A program made the translations under genes and the position numbers. From contig JAUIIA010000005.1 of NCBI GenBank assembly GCA_030432025.1, forward strand, positions 1 through 64,000: a stretch of DNA of 64,000 nt. The letters are read 5' to 3'. The stretch comes from Alphaproteobacteria bacterium. GTDB taxonomy: Bacteria; Pseudomonadota; Alphaproteobacteria; Micavibrionales; Micavibrionaceae. The first letter of the stretch is position 1. Every line of letters starts with the position of its first letter. Shown here piece by piece: positions 9,474-17,703 of the stretch. The notes under the pieces are model-generated. The model was not told where the DNA came from, made no database searches, and was given only the letters and a program-made list of their open reading frames with translations.

Positions 9474-9932
9474 TTACTTGACTCTTGCGAGCGGCACCGC
9501 GCGGATCACTCCGGCAAAACGGATTTTCATTTTAGAGCCTTCATGTTTGAATAGCATAAAATCACCCGGCGCAATAACATCCGGAACAATCGGGGCCAGC
9601 TTCACATGACCGCTTGCGGCCTTAACGGCTTCCAAAACATCAGTCACAACGCCGAAAGCACGCCCTGTATAAACACAATTCAAATTGGCAATGCGTCGCG
9701 GCAAGGACAGACCTTTGTTCGATTTTGACTGCGCATGCGGTAAATCGGCCAGATCAATTTCCCATACCGAGGGGAAAGCATTTTTCAACAATACGGTTTG
9801 CATACCATTGCCCGTATCAATGAGACCGCTAACCTTGAGCACCGTAAACGGTATCCTCGGTTTCGGCTGAACATTCACGGTGATGCTTCCCAACTTCACC
9901 GTGCGTGAGTTCATGTAGTTACTTCCCAACAT
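9474..9932 (-). CDS. short protein in murF slot, possible MurF C-terminal remnant
   Basis: This 152-residue protein occupies exactly the position between murE and mraY where murF normally lies, one base after the murE stop. It has no P-loop and no signal peptide. By eye, residues from about 90 to the end follow the pattern of the MurF C-terminal domain: a CVYTGRAFGVVTDVL segment resembles the MurF stretch that ends in VxxxGxxxxxL, and IAPGDFMLFKHEGSKM resembles the MurF ending PGDxVLVKGSRGxxM. The N-terminal third matches nothing I recognise. My reading is a shortened, diverged remnant of murF that kept an open frame. It could also be an unrelated small protein with a retained structural role. 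The resemblance is by inspection only. Confidence 0.6.
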   Translation of the reverse strand: MLGSNYMNSRTVKLGSITVNVQPKPRIPFTVLKVSGLIDTGNGMQTVLLKNAFPSVWEIDLADLPHAQSKSNKGLSLPRRIANLNCVYTGRAFGVVTDVLEAVKAASGHVKLAPIVPDVIAPGDFMLFKHEGSKMKIRFAGVIRAVPLARVK

Positions 9933-9933
9933 T

Positions 9934-11358
9934 TTAAAGCGCTCCTTTTTCGTCTGCTTCTGCTTGTCTTAACTCTTCAATTAATTCTTTTGCGACCTGC
10001 ACGTCGTTGAAATCTTCGGTGTGATCGGCAAAGATCTGGCCTTGCTCATGCCCCTTGCCGGCAATCAACAATGTGTCGCCATATTCCAGATATTTCATTG
10101 CGTGCTTGATCGCTTCTCTGCGGCCTGCAATCTCGTGTGCTTCTGCGGCTCCCGCCATAATGTCTTTACGGATTTCAGCAGGGTCCTCGCTGCGCGGATT
10201 ATCGTCCGTCACGATGACATGATCCGCGAGCGCGTGGGCAATAGTCCCCATCTCGGGCCGCTTGGTGCGGTCACGGTCGCCACCACAACCAAAGACACAG
10301 ATTAAGCGCGCACGCGTGTGTGGACGCAATGCGCGCAAAACATTTTCGAGCGCGTCGGGCGTATGGGCATAATCGACATAAACACCCGCCTTGTGCGGAT
10401 GCCCGTCAACCAGTTCAAGACGGCCACGCACACCCGTGAGCTTTTCGAGTGCAGCCATGTATTTCATTTTGTATGTCGGGTCGAGCGATATCGCCATGCC
10501 TAGCGCGCACAGCACGTTCATGACCTGAAACTCACCAACAAGTGGCAGGTGCACATCTTTGTGCAGGCCCGTGATCCCTAGCTCCAGATGCTGGCCGTCC
10601 GAAACGGGGCTTAGGGACAAAATCTTAATGTCCTTACCGTTATGGCCGTAGGAGACAATCTTGTGCCCTTTATCGAGGCATATTTTCCGCAGCTCCGGAT
10701 ATTCGGGAGCATCAGCATTGAGCACAGCAACACCGCCGTCTTTCAACACATCAGAAAACAAGCGGGACTTCGCCGTAAAATAGTTTTCAAAATTACCATG
10801 ATAATCTAGATGATCATGACTCAGGTTTGTAAACGCGGCGACGTCAACATTCACACCGTCAAGACGGTATTGATCCAGACCATGTGAAGAAGCTTCGAGC
10901 GCAAGATGCGTCACGCCTTCTTGTGACAACGCAGCCAAACGCTCATGCAAATTGGCCGCATCCGGCGTTGTCATTGAACCTTTCAATGTTCCCAGGCTGG
11001 TGCCGTTAAAGCCTGCGTAATCCCACATCTGCTCCATGAAAGATACGACGGATGTTTTGCCGTTAGTCCCCGTAACCGCGACGATGTTTTCAGGTTGATC
11101 TTTATAAAAAGCAGCAGCCGTATGCGCATATAACTTGCGGGGGTTTTCATCCGTATAAAGCGTTACATCATCGCGCCCCAGCGTTGTCCCTTCAGGTGCC
11201 AAGACAGATGTCGCGCCCTTTTCTATAGCAGCATCAATGAAGTCACGGCCATCGACCTTTGTTCCGGGCAGTGCGGCGAATAAATAACCTTGCTCAATAG
11301 CGCGGCTATCTTGCGACAACCCTGTAATGTGCGCTGCGATTGTATGAGGATCGGTCAT
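9934..11358 (-). CDS. murE: UDP-MurNAc-L-Ala-D-Glu--meso-DAP ligase
   Basis: MurE adds the third peptide residue to UDP-MurNAc-dipeptide. The 474-residue protein has the P-loop GTNGKTS near 97-103 and SHDHLDYHGNFENY. Near residue 390 it carries DDNPRSEDP, the DNPR motif of enzymes that add meso-diaminopimelate rather than lysine, as expected for a Gram-negative cell wall. The start overlaps the ftsI stop by four bases. Confidence 0.96.
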   Translation of the reverse strand: MTDPHTIAAHITGLSQDSRAIEQGYLFAALPGTKVDGRDFIDAAIEKGATSVLAPEGTTLGRDDVTLYTDENPRKLYAHTAAAFYKDQPENIVAVTGTNGKTSVVSFMEQMWDYAGFNGTSLGTLKGSMTTPDAANLHERLAALSQEGVTHLALEASSHGLDQYRLDGVNVDVAAFTNLSHDHLDYHGNFENYFTAKSRLFSDVLKDGGVAVLNADAPEYPELRKICLDKGHKIVSYGHNGKDIKILSLSPVSDGQHLELGITGLHKDVHLPLVGEFQVMNVLCALGMAISLDPTYKMKYMAALEKLTGVRGRLELVDGHPHKAGVYVDYAHTPDALENVLRALRPHTRARLICVFGCGGDRDRTKRPEMGTIAHALADHVIVTDDNPRSEDPAEIRKDIMAGAAEAHEIAGRREAIKHAMKYLEYGDTLLIAGKGHEQGQIFADHTEDFNDVQVAKELIEELRQAEADEKGAL

Positions 11359-13097
11359 TGTGACACCTCCCGCGTACTTACAAACTGACGTAGGCTCTCG
11401 CCGAATTGGTCAGGCGCAGAACCTTCCGCCGCAGGCGGAATACCAAGCACAGACGCCATCGATGAAACGGTCCGTGCGACAGCAGGTGCAGCCACCCAGC
11501 CACCCGTGGCGTAACCCCATGTATCCTTCTGCCCTACGGGTTCATCAACCATGATGTAGATCACGTATTGGGGAGCATCCATTGGGAACACACCAACAAA
11601 GGAAGAAATCTTTTTCTTGTTGTCGTACTTACCGTTGACGATCTTTTCCGCCGTTCCGGTCTTACCGCCTACGCGATACCCTTTGACGTCCGCCTTGGAA
11701 CCCGTCCCCTCCGTCACAACAAGGCGCAAAAGCTGACGGATACGTTGTGCGGTTTCGGCGGATACCACACGCACATCAGTTGAGGATTTTTCACCCGTCT
11801 CGTCCAGAACCAGTTTCGGCTTCACGGCATAGCCACCATTTACGATAGAGGCCACAGCTCCGGCCAAATGCAGTGGTGTCGTCGAAACGCCGTGCCCGTA
11901 GGATGCGGTCAGTGTATTGATCTCCCGCCACGGCTGGGGAACGAGCGGTTTAGCGACTTCCCGCACTTCAAAATCAATCGTGTCCAGCAGGCCTAAATCC
12001 TTATAAAAAGCACGCAGCTTTTCGGTGCCAACCGCCTGCCCCATAAGGGCTGAACCAATATTGGACGAATGCATAAAGACTTCGGGCGCAGTCAGAATTC
12101 GGTTTTCCGCGTGATAGTCGCGGATCGTGTGGCGACCGACCTTAATGGGCTCACTCGCATCAAACGTCACGCTCATGGGAACATTTTTATTTTCGAAGAA
12201 TGCGGCCGTGGAGAATATCTTGAACACAGAGCCAAGCTCATAGACACCGAGGGTGAGCATATTGAAGATTTCATCTTTTTCGGCACCGCCCGGATAGTGC
12301 GGATCAAAATCAGGCAGAGACACGCCTGCCAGAATTTCGCCGTTGGTCACATCCATGATGACACCCGCGCCCGCCTTGGCCTCGAACTTATCGACCGAGC
12401 GCTTGATCTCACGGCGCAATATATGTTGCAAACGGACATCCATCGTCAGATGCAACTCACGCCCTTCATTCAGGTGATTATTAAAACTGCGCTCGATACC
12501 CGCCAGACCGTTCGCATCGATATCGCCATAACCAACCATGTGCACCGTCGACTCGCCTTGCGGGTAGAAACGACGATAGGACTCCTTGAAGTCCAGCCCC
12601 GGCTCCCCGATCAACATGACTTGCTCGATTTTATCAGGGTGAATGTTACGCTCGATCCATTCAAAGCGACGGCCACTTTGCAACTTATGCAACACCTTGC
12701 CATATGACAGTTTCGGAAAAATCTTCACAAGCTGGCGAGCGGTGTTTTCCGGGTCAAAAATAAGATGCGTATCCGCATAGAGTGACGATGTCTTCAACGT
12801 TGTCGCCAGCAGTTCACCGTTGCGGTCATAAATATCCGCACGCCCCTTCGCGACGACCGACACCTCTTGGGTTTCAGCACGGTCCGCGACCTCAACCACA
12901 TCGACAGCCTCGGACTCATACGGCATTTCGAACGCCTGAATAACAGCCAGATCAAACGCACGTATTGCAAAAACCAGATACACCAGACCAAAGAACGCAC
13001 TGATCAACACCAAGCGACCATGCGCGAGATCGAGCGCGGAACTACGCTCCCCCTCAAGCTTGATTGCATTCCTGCGAAGTCGGTGCATCGCCATCAT
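11355..13097 (-). CDS. ftsI: septal transpeptidase FtsI (PBP3)
   Basis: FtsI is the class B penicillin-binding protein that crosslinks septal peptidoglycan with FtsW. The 580-residue protein has one N-terminal membrane span (about 28-52), a non-catalytic pedestal domain, and a transpeptidase domain with all three active-site motifs: SVFK with the catalytic serine near 290, SSN near 344-346, and KTG near 479-481. Length matches the E. coli protein. It lies between ftsL and murE with four-base overlaps on both sides. Confidence 0.95.
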   Translation of the reverse strand: MMAMHRLRRNAIKLEGERSSALDLAHGRLVLISAFFGLVYLVFAIRAFDLAVIQAFEMPYESEAVDVVEVADRAETQEVSVVAKGRADIYDRNGELLATTLKTSSLYADTHLIFDPENTARQLVKIFPKLSYGKVLHKLQSGRRFEWIERNIHPDKIEQVMLIGEPGLDFKESYRRFYPQGESTVHMVGYGDIDANGLAGIERSFNNHLNEGRELHLTMDVRLQHILRREIKRSVDKFEAKAGAGVIMDVTNGEILAGVSLPDFDPHYPGGAEKDEIFNMLTLGVYELGSVFKIFSTAAFFENKNVPMSVTFDASEPIKVGRHTIRDYHAENRILTAPEVFMHSSNIGSALMGQAVGTEKLRAFYKDLGLLDTIDFEVREVAKPLVPQPWREINTLTASYGHGVSTTPLHLAGAVASIVNGGYAVKPKLVLDETGEKSSTDVRVVSAETAQRIRQLLRLVVTEGTGSKADVKGYRVGGKTGTAEKIVNGKYDNKKKISSFVGVFPMDAPQYVIYIMVDEPVGQKDTWGYATGGWVAAPAVARTVSSMASVLGIPPAAEGSAPDQFGESLRQFVSTREVSQ

Positions 13098-13579
13098 GTC
13101 CCGCCTCCGATCTCGCCAATCAGCTTATTAAAGTCCTTGGCTTCTTTTTCCTCTTGCTCCCGGAACTCCCGCGAAGGAGCAGGCGGCTTATGCTTTGGCG
13201 CAGGCGGCGCCACCGATGGCTTCACCTCACCCCCAGCGGAGACAGGCTGCAGAACAGGCTCAAAATCACGTTCGATTTCAAACTCAACCGCGGGCTGGAT
13301 TTCAAAATTCGCCGCATCACGATCTACCATCTGGTCAGGCGCAGGCGGCAACACATCAAGAAACTCATTCGCCAGACGCTCCAAACGCTCAGGACGATTC
13401 AGAGACGCCCACTCCGCACGCAGAAGACGGATTTTTTCTTTTTCGCCCTCGATAGATTTCTCGTAGCTTTCGAGACGGCTTTGCGCATCCTGCACGTTCT
13501 GCGATGTATACAGGAGCAAAGCACCAGACAAAGCCGCAAAGGCAAACACGATGAATGTTCGGGGTTTTAGCGTTTTCAT
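13094..13579 (-). CDS. ftsL: cell division protein FtsL-like
   Basis: The 161-residue protein has a short basic N-terminus, a single membrane span near 7-26, then a coiled-coil-like stretch (about 28-60) rich in Glu, Arg and Leu, and a proline-rich tail. FtsL is a bitopic divisome protein that joins FtsB and FtsQ in the periplasm and activates FtsWI. FtsL sequences are poorly conserved, so the call rests on topology, coiled coil and position between rsmH and ftsI, overlapping both by four bases. The C-terminal proline/lysine-rich extension is longer than in E. coli FtsL (121 residues). Confidence 0.8.
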   Translation of the reverse strand: MKTLKPRTFIVFAFAALSGALLLYTSQNVQDAQSRLESYEKSIEGEKEKIRLLRAEWASLNRPERLERLANEFLDVLPPAPDQMVDRDAANFEIQPAVEFEIERDFEPVLQPVSAGGEVKPSVAPPAPKHKPPAPSREFREQEEKEAKDFNKLIGEIGGGT

Positions 13580-14502
13580 ACCGCACCCCCGACATATTTA
13601 GCAGCCCGCAAACGAGCCGAGCGCGAACGCGCATTTTCGGATAATTCTTTTTCAGAGGGCTTGAGCGCCTTACGGGTCAAAAGCTCAAAAGAAACATCTT
13701 GCCGCACATCAGGCTGATAACGGGATACAGACTCTCCGCCCGATTGCTTACGGAAGAACCGCTTAACGGCAGAATCTTCGAGCGAATGGAACGACACCAC
13801 AACCATACGACCACCAGGGGCCAGAATGCTTTCCGCAGACTCCAGAGCACGGCGCAACTCGCCCAACTCATCATTCACCGCGATGCGGATCGCCTGAAAC
13901 GTACGAGTAGCCGGATCAATATCACCCGGCTTTCCTTTCGGCAAACACGAACGAACAATTTCCGCTAACTGCGCCGTCGTTTCAATCGGCGCCTCTTTGC
14001 GCACCTCAACAATTTTTCGCGCTATCCTGCGAGATTTCCGCTCCTCGCCATATTGATAGATGATATCCGCCAGCTCTTTTTCACCACGCACCGCAACCAG
14101 CTCCGCAGCACTCTCGCCGATATCGGGACCCATACGCATATCCAGCGGCCCGTCTTTTTGAAACGAAAACCCGCGCTCCGCCTCATCAAGCTGAAAAGAG
14201 GACACCCCCAAATCGAGAACAAAACCATCAACCTTTTCGAAACCCGCATCGCTCAGCAACTCAGCCACATCACCGAAACAGCCCTTCAAGAACACGAGCC
14301 GCCCATCGTAATCCGCCTTCAAGCCGTCGGCACGCTTTTGCGCATCGGGGTCGCGGTCAATTGCGACAACCGTGCAATCCGCCGCATCGAGAATAGCTTT
14401 TGTATACCCGCCCGCCCCGAACGTACCATCGACATACACACCACCATCCACAGGCGCGAGCATATCAAGCACTTCATCAAGCATGACAGGATAATGACCC
14501 AA
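13576..14502 (-). CDS. rsmH: 16S rRNA (cytosine1402-N4)-methyltransferase RsmH
   Basis: RsmH (MraW) methylates C1402 of 16S rRNA using S-adenosylmethionine. The SAM-binding motif [11 protein letters not shown] is near the N-terminus, followed by [11 protein letters not shown] and a C-terminal [14 protein letters not shown] motif. I chose the TTG start at 14502 because it gives the family-typical N-terminus [11 protein letters not shown] and has AAAGGA a short distance upstream. The frame stays open to another TTG at 14589, which would add 29 unfamiliar residues (337 in total). It heads the dcw operon; mraZ, which usually precedes it, is absent. Confidence 0.93.
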   Translation of the reverse strand: MGHYPVMLDEVLDMLAPVDGGVYVDGTFGAGGYTKAILDAADCTVVAIDRDPDAQKRADGLKADYDGRLVFLKGCFGDVAELLSDAGFEKVDGFVLDLGVSSFQLDEAERGFSFQKDGPLDMRMGPDIGESAAELVAVRGEKELADIIYQYGEERKSRRIARKIVEVRKEAPIETTAQLAEIVRSCLPKGKPGDIDPATRTFQAIRIAVNDELGELRRALESAESILAPGGRMVVVSFHSLEDSAVKRFFRKQSGGESVSRYQPDVRQDVSFELLTRKALKPSEKELSENARSRSARLRAAKYVGGAV

Positions 14503-14708
14503 GAGACTGAATCCTTTTAGTGAATCAAAACAGATAGTTACGCAGCGTTTTTCGAATCGGTTGAATGCGGAAATAAGGCTTTTGAACAAGCCTTGACTCT
14601 TCTATGAGTAGCACTTGAGCGGGAGATTCGTCAATTTATCCGCCGAGTCGCACACTGACTTGTACACATATAGTTTTTTGTGGAGGAATCATTCACATAA
14701 CGAATTTC

Positions 14709-14737
14709 TTGCAAAACAAACGAAAAAACATCATATT
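14709..14737 (+). promoter_or_regulatory. predicted sigma70-type promoter of rnpB
   Basis: A -35 element TTGCAA (14709-14714) and a -10 element CATATT (14732-14737) are spaced by 17 bases; each matches four of six consensus positions. The expected transcription start, about ten bases downstream, coincides with the 5' strand of the RNase P RNA P1 helix at 14748. This placement is the main support. Confidence 0.5.
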
Positions 14738-14746
14738 CCTGACACT

Positions 14747-15091
<345 letters not shown>

Positions 15092-15104
15092 TTTACTTAT
15101 GATG

Positions 15105-15138
15105 GGCCGCCCGGAGACATTCGGGCGGTCTTTCTTTT
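15105..15138 (+). terminator. intrinsic terminator after rnpB
   Basis: A GC-rich stem GGCCGCCCG (15105-15113) pairs with CGGGCGGTC (15122-15130) across an 8-base loop and is followed by TTTCTTTT (15131-15138). This is a classical Rho-independent terminator 14 bases after the RNase P RNA. Its T-run overlaps the stop codon of the convergent amidase gene. Confidence 0.85.
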
Positions 15139-15877
15139 AAGCCGCGTTCTCGAATTCATGTTTCTGGCGGATCAACGCGAGCAAGCGTGCGCAACTCAAC
15201 ACATCAGGCTCGTCGGGCTTATCATCCCATTTGGAGAATTTTTCAGGATAGAAATGGCGATGATACGCGACCACCGTCTCCTCGAAGTCCGGCTCGTAGT
15301 TATAGCCATACGCACACAGCAACTCATGGAATGCGGCGTGATTTACGACCATATCCTCGGCTGCCTGATAATCCATTTCGGTCGGTACAGGCCACAACCC
15401 GACATCATGTGCAGCCAAATCCGCCCACGGGAACAAATGACCAGGATCGACTTTGCGTGTTATTGCAACATCGGAATGCCCCAGAATACGGTGTGCAGGG
15501 ATTTCGTATTTAAAAATCAGGCTTTTACAGAGATCAATCACGGCTTCGGTTTGCTTCTTCGTAAACTCCTGATAACCGAATTCGTGACCCGGGTTGACGA
15601 TTTCAATCCCCACGGATGTGGAGTTGATATCCGCCTCCCCGTTCCAGAATGAGACACCCGCATGCCATGCACGCTTGTCATCATCAACCAGCTTATGGGT
15701 CTTGCCGTTTTCCTCGATCACATAATGCGCACTGACGCCGCTTTCGTCATCACAGAGTTGCGCAAGCGCATCTTTCGCCGTCTTCATGCCTGTATAATGC
15801 AGGATGATCATAGACGGGATCGGCCCGCACGCGCGGTCATTAAAATTCGGAGACTTGTATTTGGGCTTTGAAAACAT
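15137..15877 (-). CDS. N-acetylmuramoyl-L-alanine amidase (Amidase_2, AmiD/AmpD-like)
   Basis: The 246-residue protein belongs to the zinc Amidase_2 family, which cuts the bond between MurNAc and L-Ala in peptidoglycan or its fragments. Predicted zinc ligands are His27 (in HYTG), His134 (in GHSD) and Asp144 (in DPGH); the ten-residue spacing of the last two fits the AmiD pattern. A C-terminal helical region of about 60 residues follows the catalytic domain, where AmiD-type enzymes often carry a cell wall-binding module. No signal peptide is seen, so it is probably cytoplasmic and may recycle anhydro-muropeptides like AmpD. It is divergent from msrA. Confidence 0.88.
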   Translation of the reverse strand: MFSKPKYKSPNFNDRACGPIPSMIILHYTGMKTAKDALAQLCDDESGVSAHYVIEENGKTHKLVDDDKRAWHAGVSFWNGEADINSTSVGIEIVNPGHEFGYQEFTKKQTEAVIDLCKSLIFKYEIPAHRILGHSDVAITRKVDPGHLFPWADLAAHDVGLWPVPTEMDYQAAEDMVVNHAAFHELLCAYGYNYEPDFEETVVAYHRHFYPEKFSKWDDKPDEPDVLSCARLLALIRQKHEFENAA

Positions 15878-15926
15878 GTAACGCTTTAAAGGGTTTAAAC
15901 GAATTCTATATTAACAAGAATACAGG

Positions 15927-15945
15927 ATTCCCCAACAAGGGGAAT
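15927..15945 (+). promoter_or_regulatory. hairpin in the msrA 5' leader
   Basis: ATTCCCC (15927-15933) and GGGGAAT (15939-15945) form a perfect seven-base stem with a five-base AACAA loop. It lies a few bases upstream of the msrA ribosome binding site GGGAAG (15951-15956). It could affect transcription, mRNA stability or translation of msrA; no T-run follows, so it is not a typical terminator. Confidence 0.4.
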
Positions 15946-15960
15946 AGTAAGGGAAGTAGA

Positions 15961-16596
15961 ATGAATAAAATCATCGGTGCATTTGCGATTGTTTTTGTAC
16001 TCGCAGGGGTGTTCACGTTTTTCAACGCCAAAAGTTTTGCCATAGATAACGGTACGGATTTAATGGAAGAAATGCCTGAAGGTCAGTCCAAGGCTTACTT
16101 CGCCGGCGGCTGTTTCTGGTGCACCGAATATGAGTACCGCGCGATTGAAGGCGTGCTTTACACCCGCGTCGGCTATATGGGCGGGGACCTTGAAAACCCG
16201 ACATATAGAGACATTACAACAGGCAAAACAGGGCACGCCGAAGTGGTCGAAGTAACGTATGATGCCGATAAAGTGCCATACGCCTATCTGGTTGAATATT
16301 TCCTGACCGAAGTGCATGACCCGACACAGTTCAACCGCCAAGGGGTGGATGTCGGTACGCAATATCGTTCCGCCATTTTCCCTGTTGATGAGAAACAGGA
16401 AAAAACGGCTCAGGAAGTTATTGACCGAATACAGGCAAAAGGTATTTACAAAAAGGACATTGTGACCACGATCGAACCGATGGCTATGTTCTGGTTGGCT
16501 GAAGAATACCACCAACAATATTACGAGAAATATCAGGAAGAGACGGGATCACCGCATATTCGCGTGATTTTGAAGGGCAAGAAAAAGGCCAAGTAG
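15961..16596 (+). CDS. msrA: peptide methionine (S)-S-oxide reductase, exported
   Basis: MsrA reduces methionine-S-sulfoxide in oxidised proteins. The family motif GGCFWCTE holds the catalytic cysteine at residue 51, and VGTQYRSAIF and the C-terminal EEYHQQYYEKY region are present. I set the start at 15961 because GGGAAG precedes it at good spacing and because residues 1-27 then form a clean signal peptide or anchor (MNKIIGAFAIVFVLAGV, ending AKSFA). The frame is open further upstream to 15868 without support. The protein should therefore act outside the cytoplasm. An exported MsrB is encoded at 49693-50256, so the cell may have a periplasmic methionine sulfoxide repair pair. Confidence 0.93.
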   Translation: MNKIIGAFAIVFVLAGVFTFFNAKSFAIDNGTDLMEEMPEGQSKAYFAGGCFWCTEYEYRAIEGVLYTRVGYMGGDLENPTYRDITTGKTGHAEVVEVTYDADKVPYAYLVEYFLTEVHDPTQFNRQGVDVGTQYRSAIFPVDEKQEKTAQEVIDRIQAKGIYKKDIVTTIEPMAMFWLAEEYHQQYYEKYQEETGSPHIRVILKGKKKAK

Positions 16597-16608
16597 GGCT
16601 GCCCTACT
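16592..16608. repeat. palindrome spanning two convergent stop codons
   Basis: AGTAGGGC (16592-16599) and GCCCTACT (16601-16608) are perfect inverted repeats around a single T. The left arm contains the msrA TAG stop and the right arm contains the stop of the opposing gene. It may form a bidirectional 3' hairpin; no T-run is present on either side. Confidence 0.5.
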
Positions 16609-17209
16609 CCTCAATCATCTCAGCAACCGGAACGGGTTCGTCCCTGAACGGATCGCCATTGCCGCCTGCGTAACTTCCCGCATACATCACCAGTATCATC
16701 GCAACAACAAAGACAGGCAACGCCAACCACGCGTATAGCTTGCTCACACCGCCATGATGTTTGATATATTCCTGTCTTTTGAAATCCCTCAGCATATCCA
16801 TTTTTTTACTGATCTCTACGAGGTGATAGAGATATAAATCACGGCTTATGAGGGCGAGAATAACGTAAAGCGGCAAGAAAACACCGGACGGCAACAAGTA
16901 CAGATAATACTCTTCGACGAACGTTACAGCGGCCATAGTCCCGGCATAGACCAAAAAATACAGATACATTTTTCGGTACGCAGCCCAGATCGGGAAAGAG
17001 AACAGCGCCAACCAGTTAAATGACCCTTTTACCCGCTCGCGCTCTTCCTTGTTCACGACCTTGTCGAATTCACGTAGCCAGTAGGCCCTGTATAAATCGT
17101 AATTTTTTCCGATGAGTTCTTTTGTTTCATCACGATCCAAAAACCGTTCAAGGTCATCGAGAGATGTGAACCCGAGAGCTTCATATTGTTTTGGACTATT
17201 GAACAACAT
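16604..17209 (-). CDS. DUF2628-like membrane protein
   Basis: The 201-residue protein has a polar N-terminal third, then a stretch FNWLALFSFPIWAAYRKMY near 64-82 that is typical of DUF2628 proteins, and about three to four membrane spans (near 85-130 and 163-182). Family members are small inner-membrane proteins of unknown role. The start codon overlaps the stop of the upstream MgtC-like gene by one base, so the two are probably co-transcribed. No catalytic motif is visible. Confidence 0.65.
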   Translation of the reverse strand: MLFNSPKQYEALGFTSLDDLERFLDRDETKELIGKNYDLYRAYWLREFDKVVNKEERERVKGSFNWLALFSFPIWAAYRKMYLYFLVYAGTMAAVTFVEEYYLYLLPSGVFLPLYVILALISRDLYLYHLVEISKKMDMLRDFKRQEYIKHHGGVSKLYAWLALPVFVVAMILVMYAGSYAGGNGDPFRDEPVPVAEMIEE

Positions 17210-17703
17210 TACACATTCTCGTCGTCAGCCTTACCGCTGAACGCTTTCATATATGCCCCGCCGATGATCAGGATCGCCGCGATGACGAGAAAGGTGATAA
17301 ACGCTACGCCATACTGACCAAAGCCCAGCGCCAGACCGAAAACCCCTGACGCCCAGATGCTTGCACCTGTGGCTGTACCGACAACTTTGGTGTCTCCGTC
17401 TTGAATGATGGCACCTGCGCCCAAGAAACCGATGCCCGTTAACACGCCCGCGATAACTTTGCCGAGATCGATACTGGCGATGGTGTCGCCGGAACCAAAG
17501 TCCATGTACACTTCCTGCCCTACCACAGCAATCGCACATGTCGCAGCCGCCACAATCATATAGGCACGAAAATCAATGGGTTTGTTTTTGGCTTCACGGT
17601 CCCAGCCGATGACCAAACCGAAAATTACCGCAAGCAGTATCCGGATACCGAACTCCAGATAGGAGAGCGTTTGAAGTTCCAGATATGATGCCAGCACATC
17701 CAT
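17209..17703 (-). CDS. MgtC/SapB family membrane protein
   Basis: The 164-residue protein has five hydrophobic segments and the MgtC/SapB signature: GLVIGWDREAKNKPIDFRAY after the first span, then GVLTGIGFLGAGAII and VGTATGASIWASGVFGLA. MgtC proteins are inner-membrane proteins linked to magnesium limitation, and in pathogens to F1Fo-ATPase inhibition. The C-terminal cytoplasmic ACT-like domain of virulence MgtC is absent, making this a short SapB-like form. It lies between ileS and the DUF2628-like gene with one-base overlaps on both sides. Confidence 0.85.
   Translation of the reverse strand: MDVLASYLELQTLSYLEFGIRILLAVIFGLVIGWDREAKNKPIDFRAYMIVAAATCAIAVVGQEVYMDFGSGDTIASIDLGKVIAGVLTGIGFLGAGAIIQDGDTKVVGTATGASIWASGVFGLALGFGQYGVAFITFLVIAAILIIGGAYMKAFSGKADDENV

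Noticed and set aside
12069-12707. 212-codon plus-strand frame over ftsI
   Set aside because: Antisense shadow of ftsI with no family resemblance.
14590-14700. dcw promoter with TTGACG at 14634-14629
   Set aside because: The -35 fits, but the six bases at 17 or 18 bases spacing match the -10 consensus poorly, so I do not list it.
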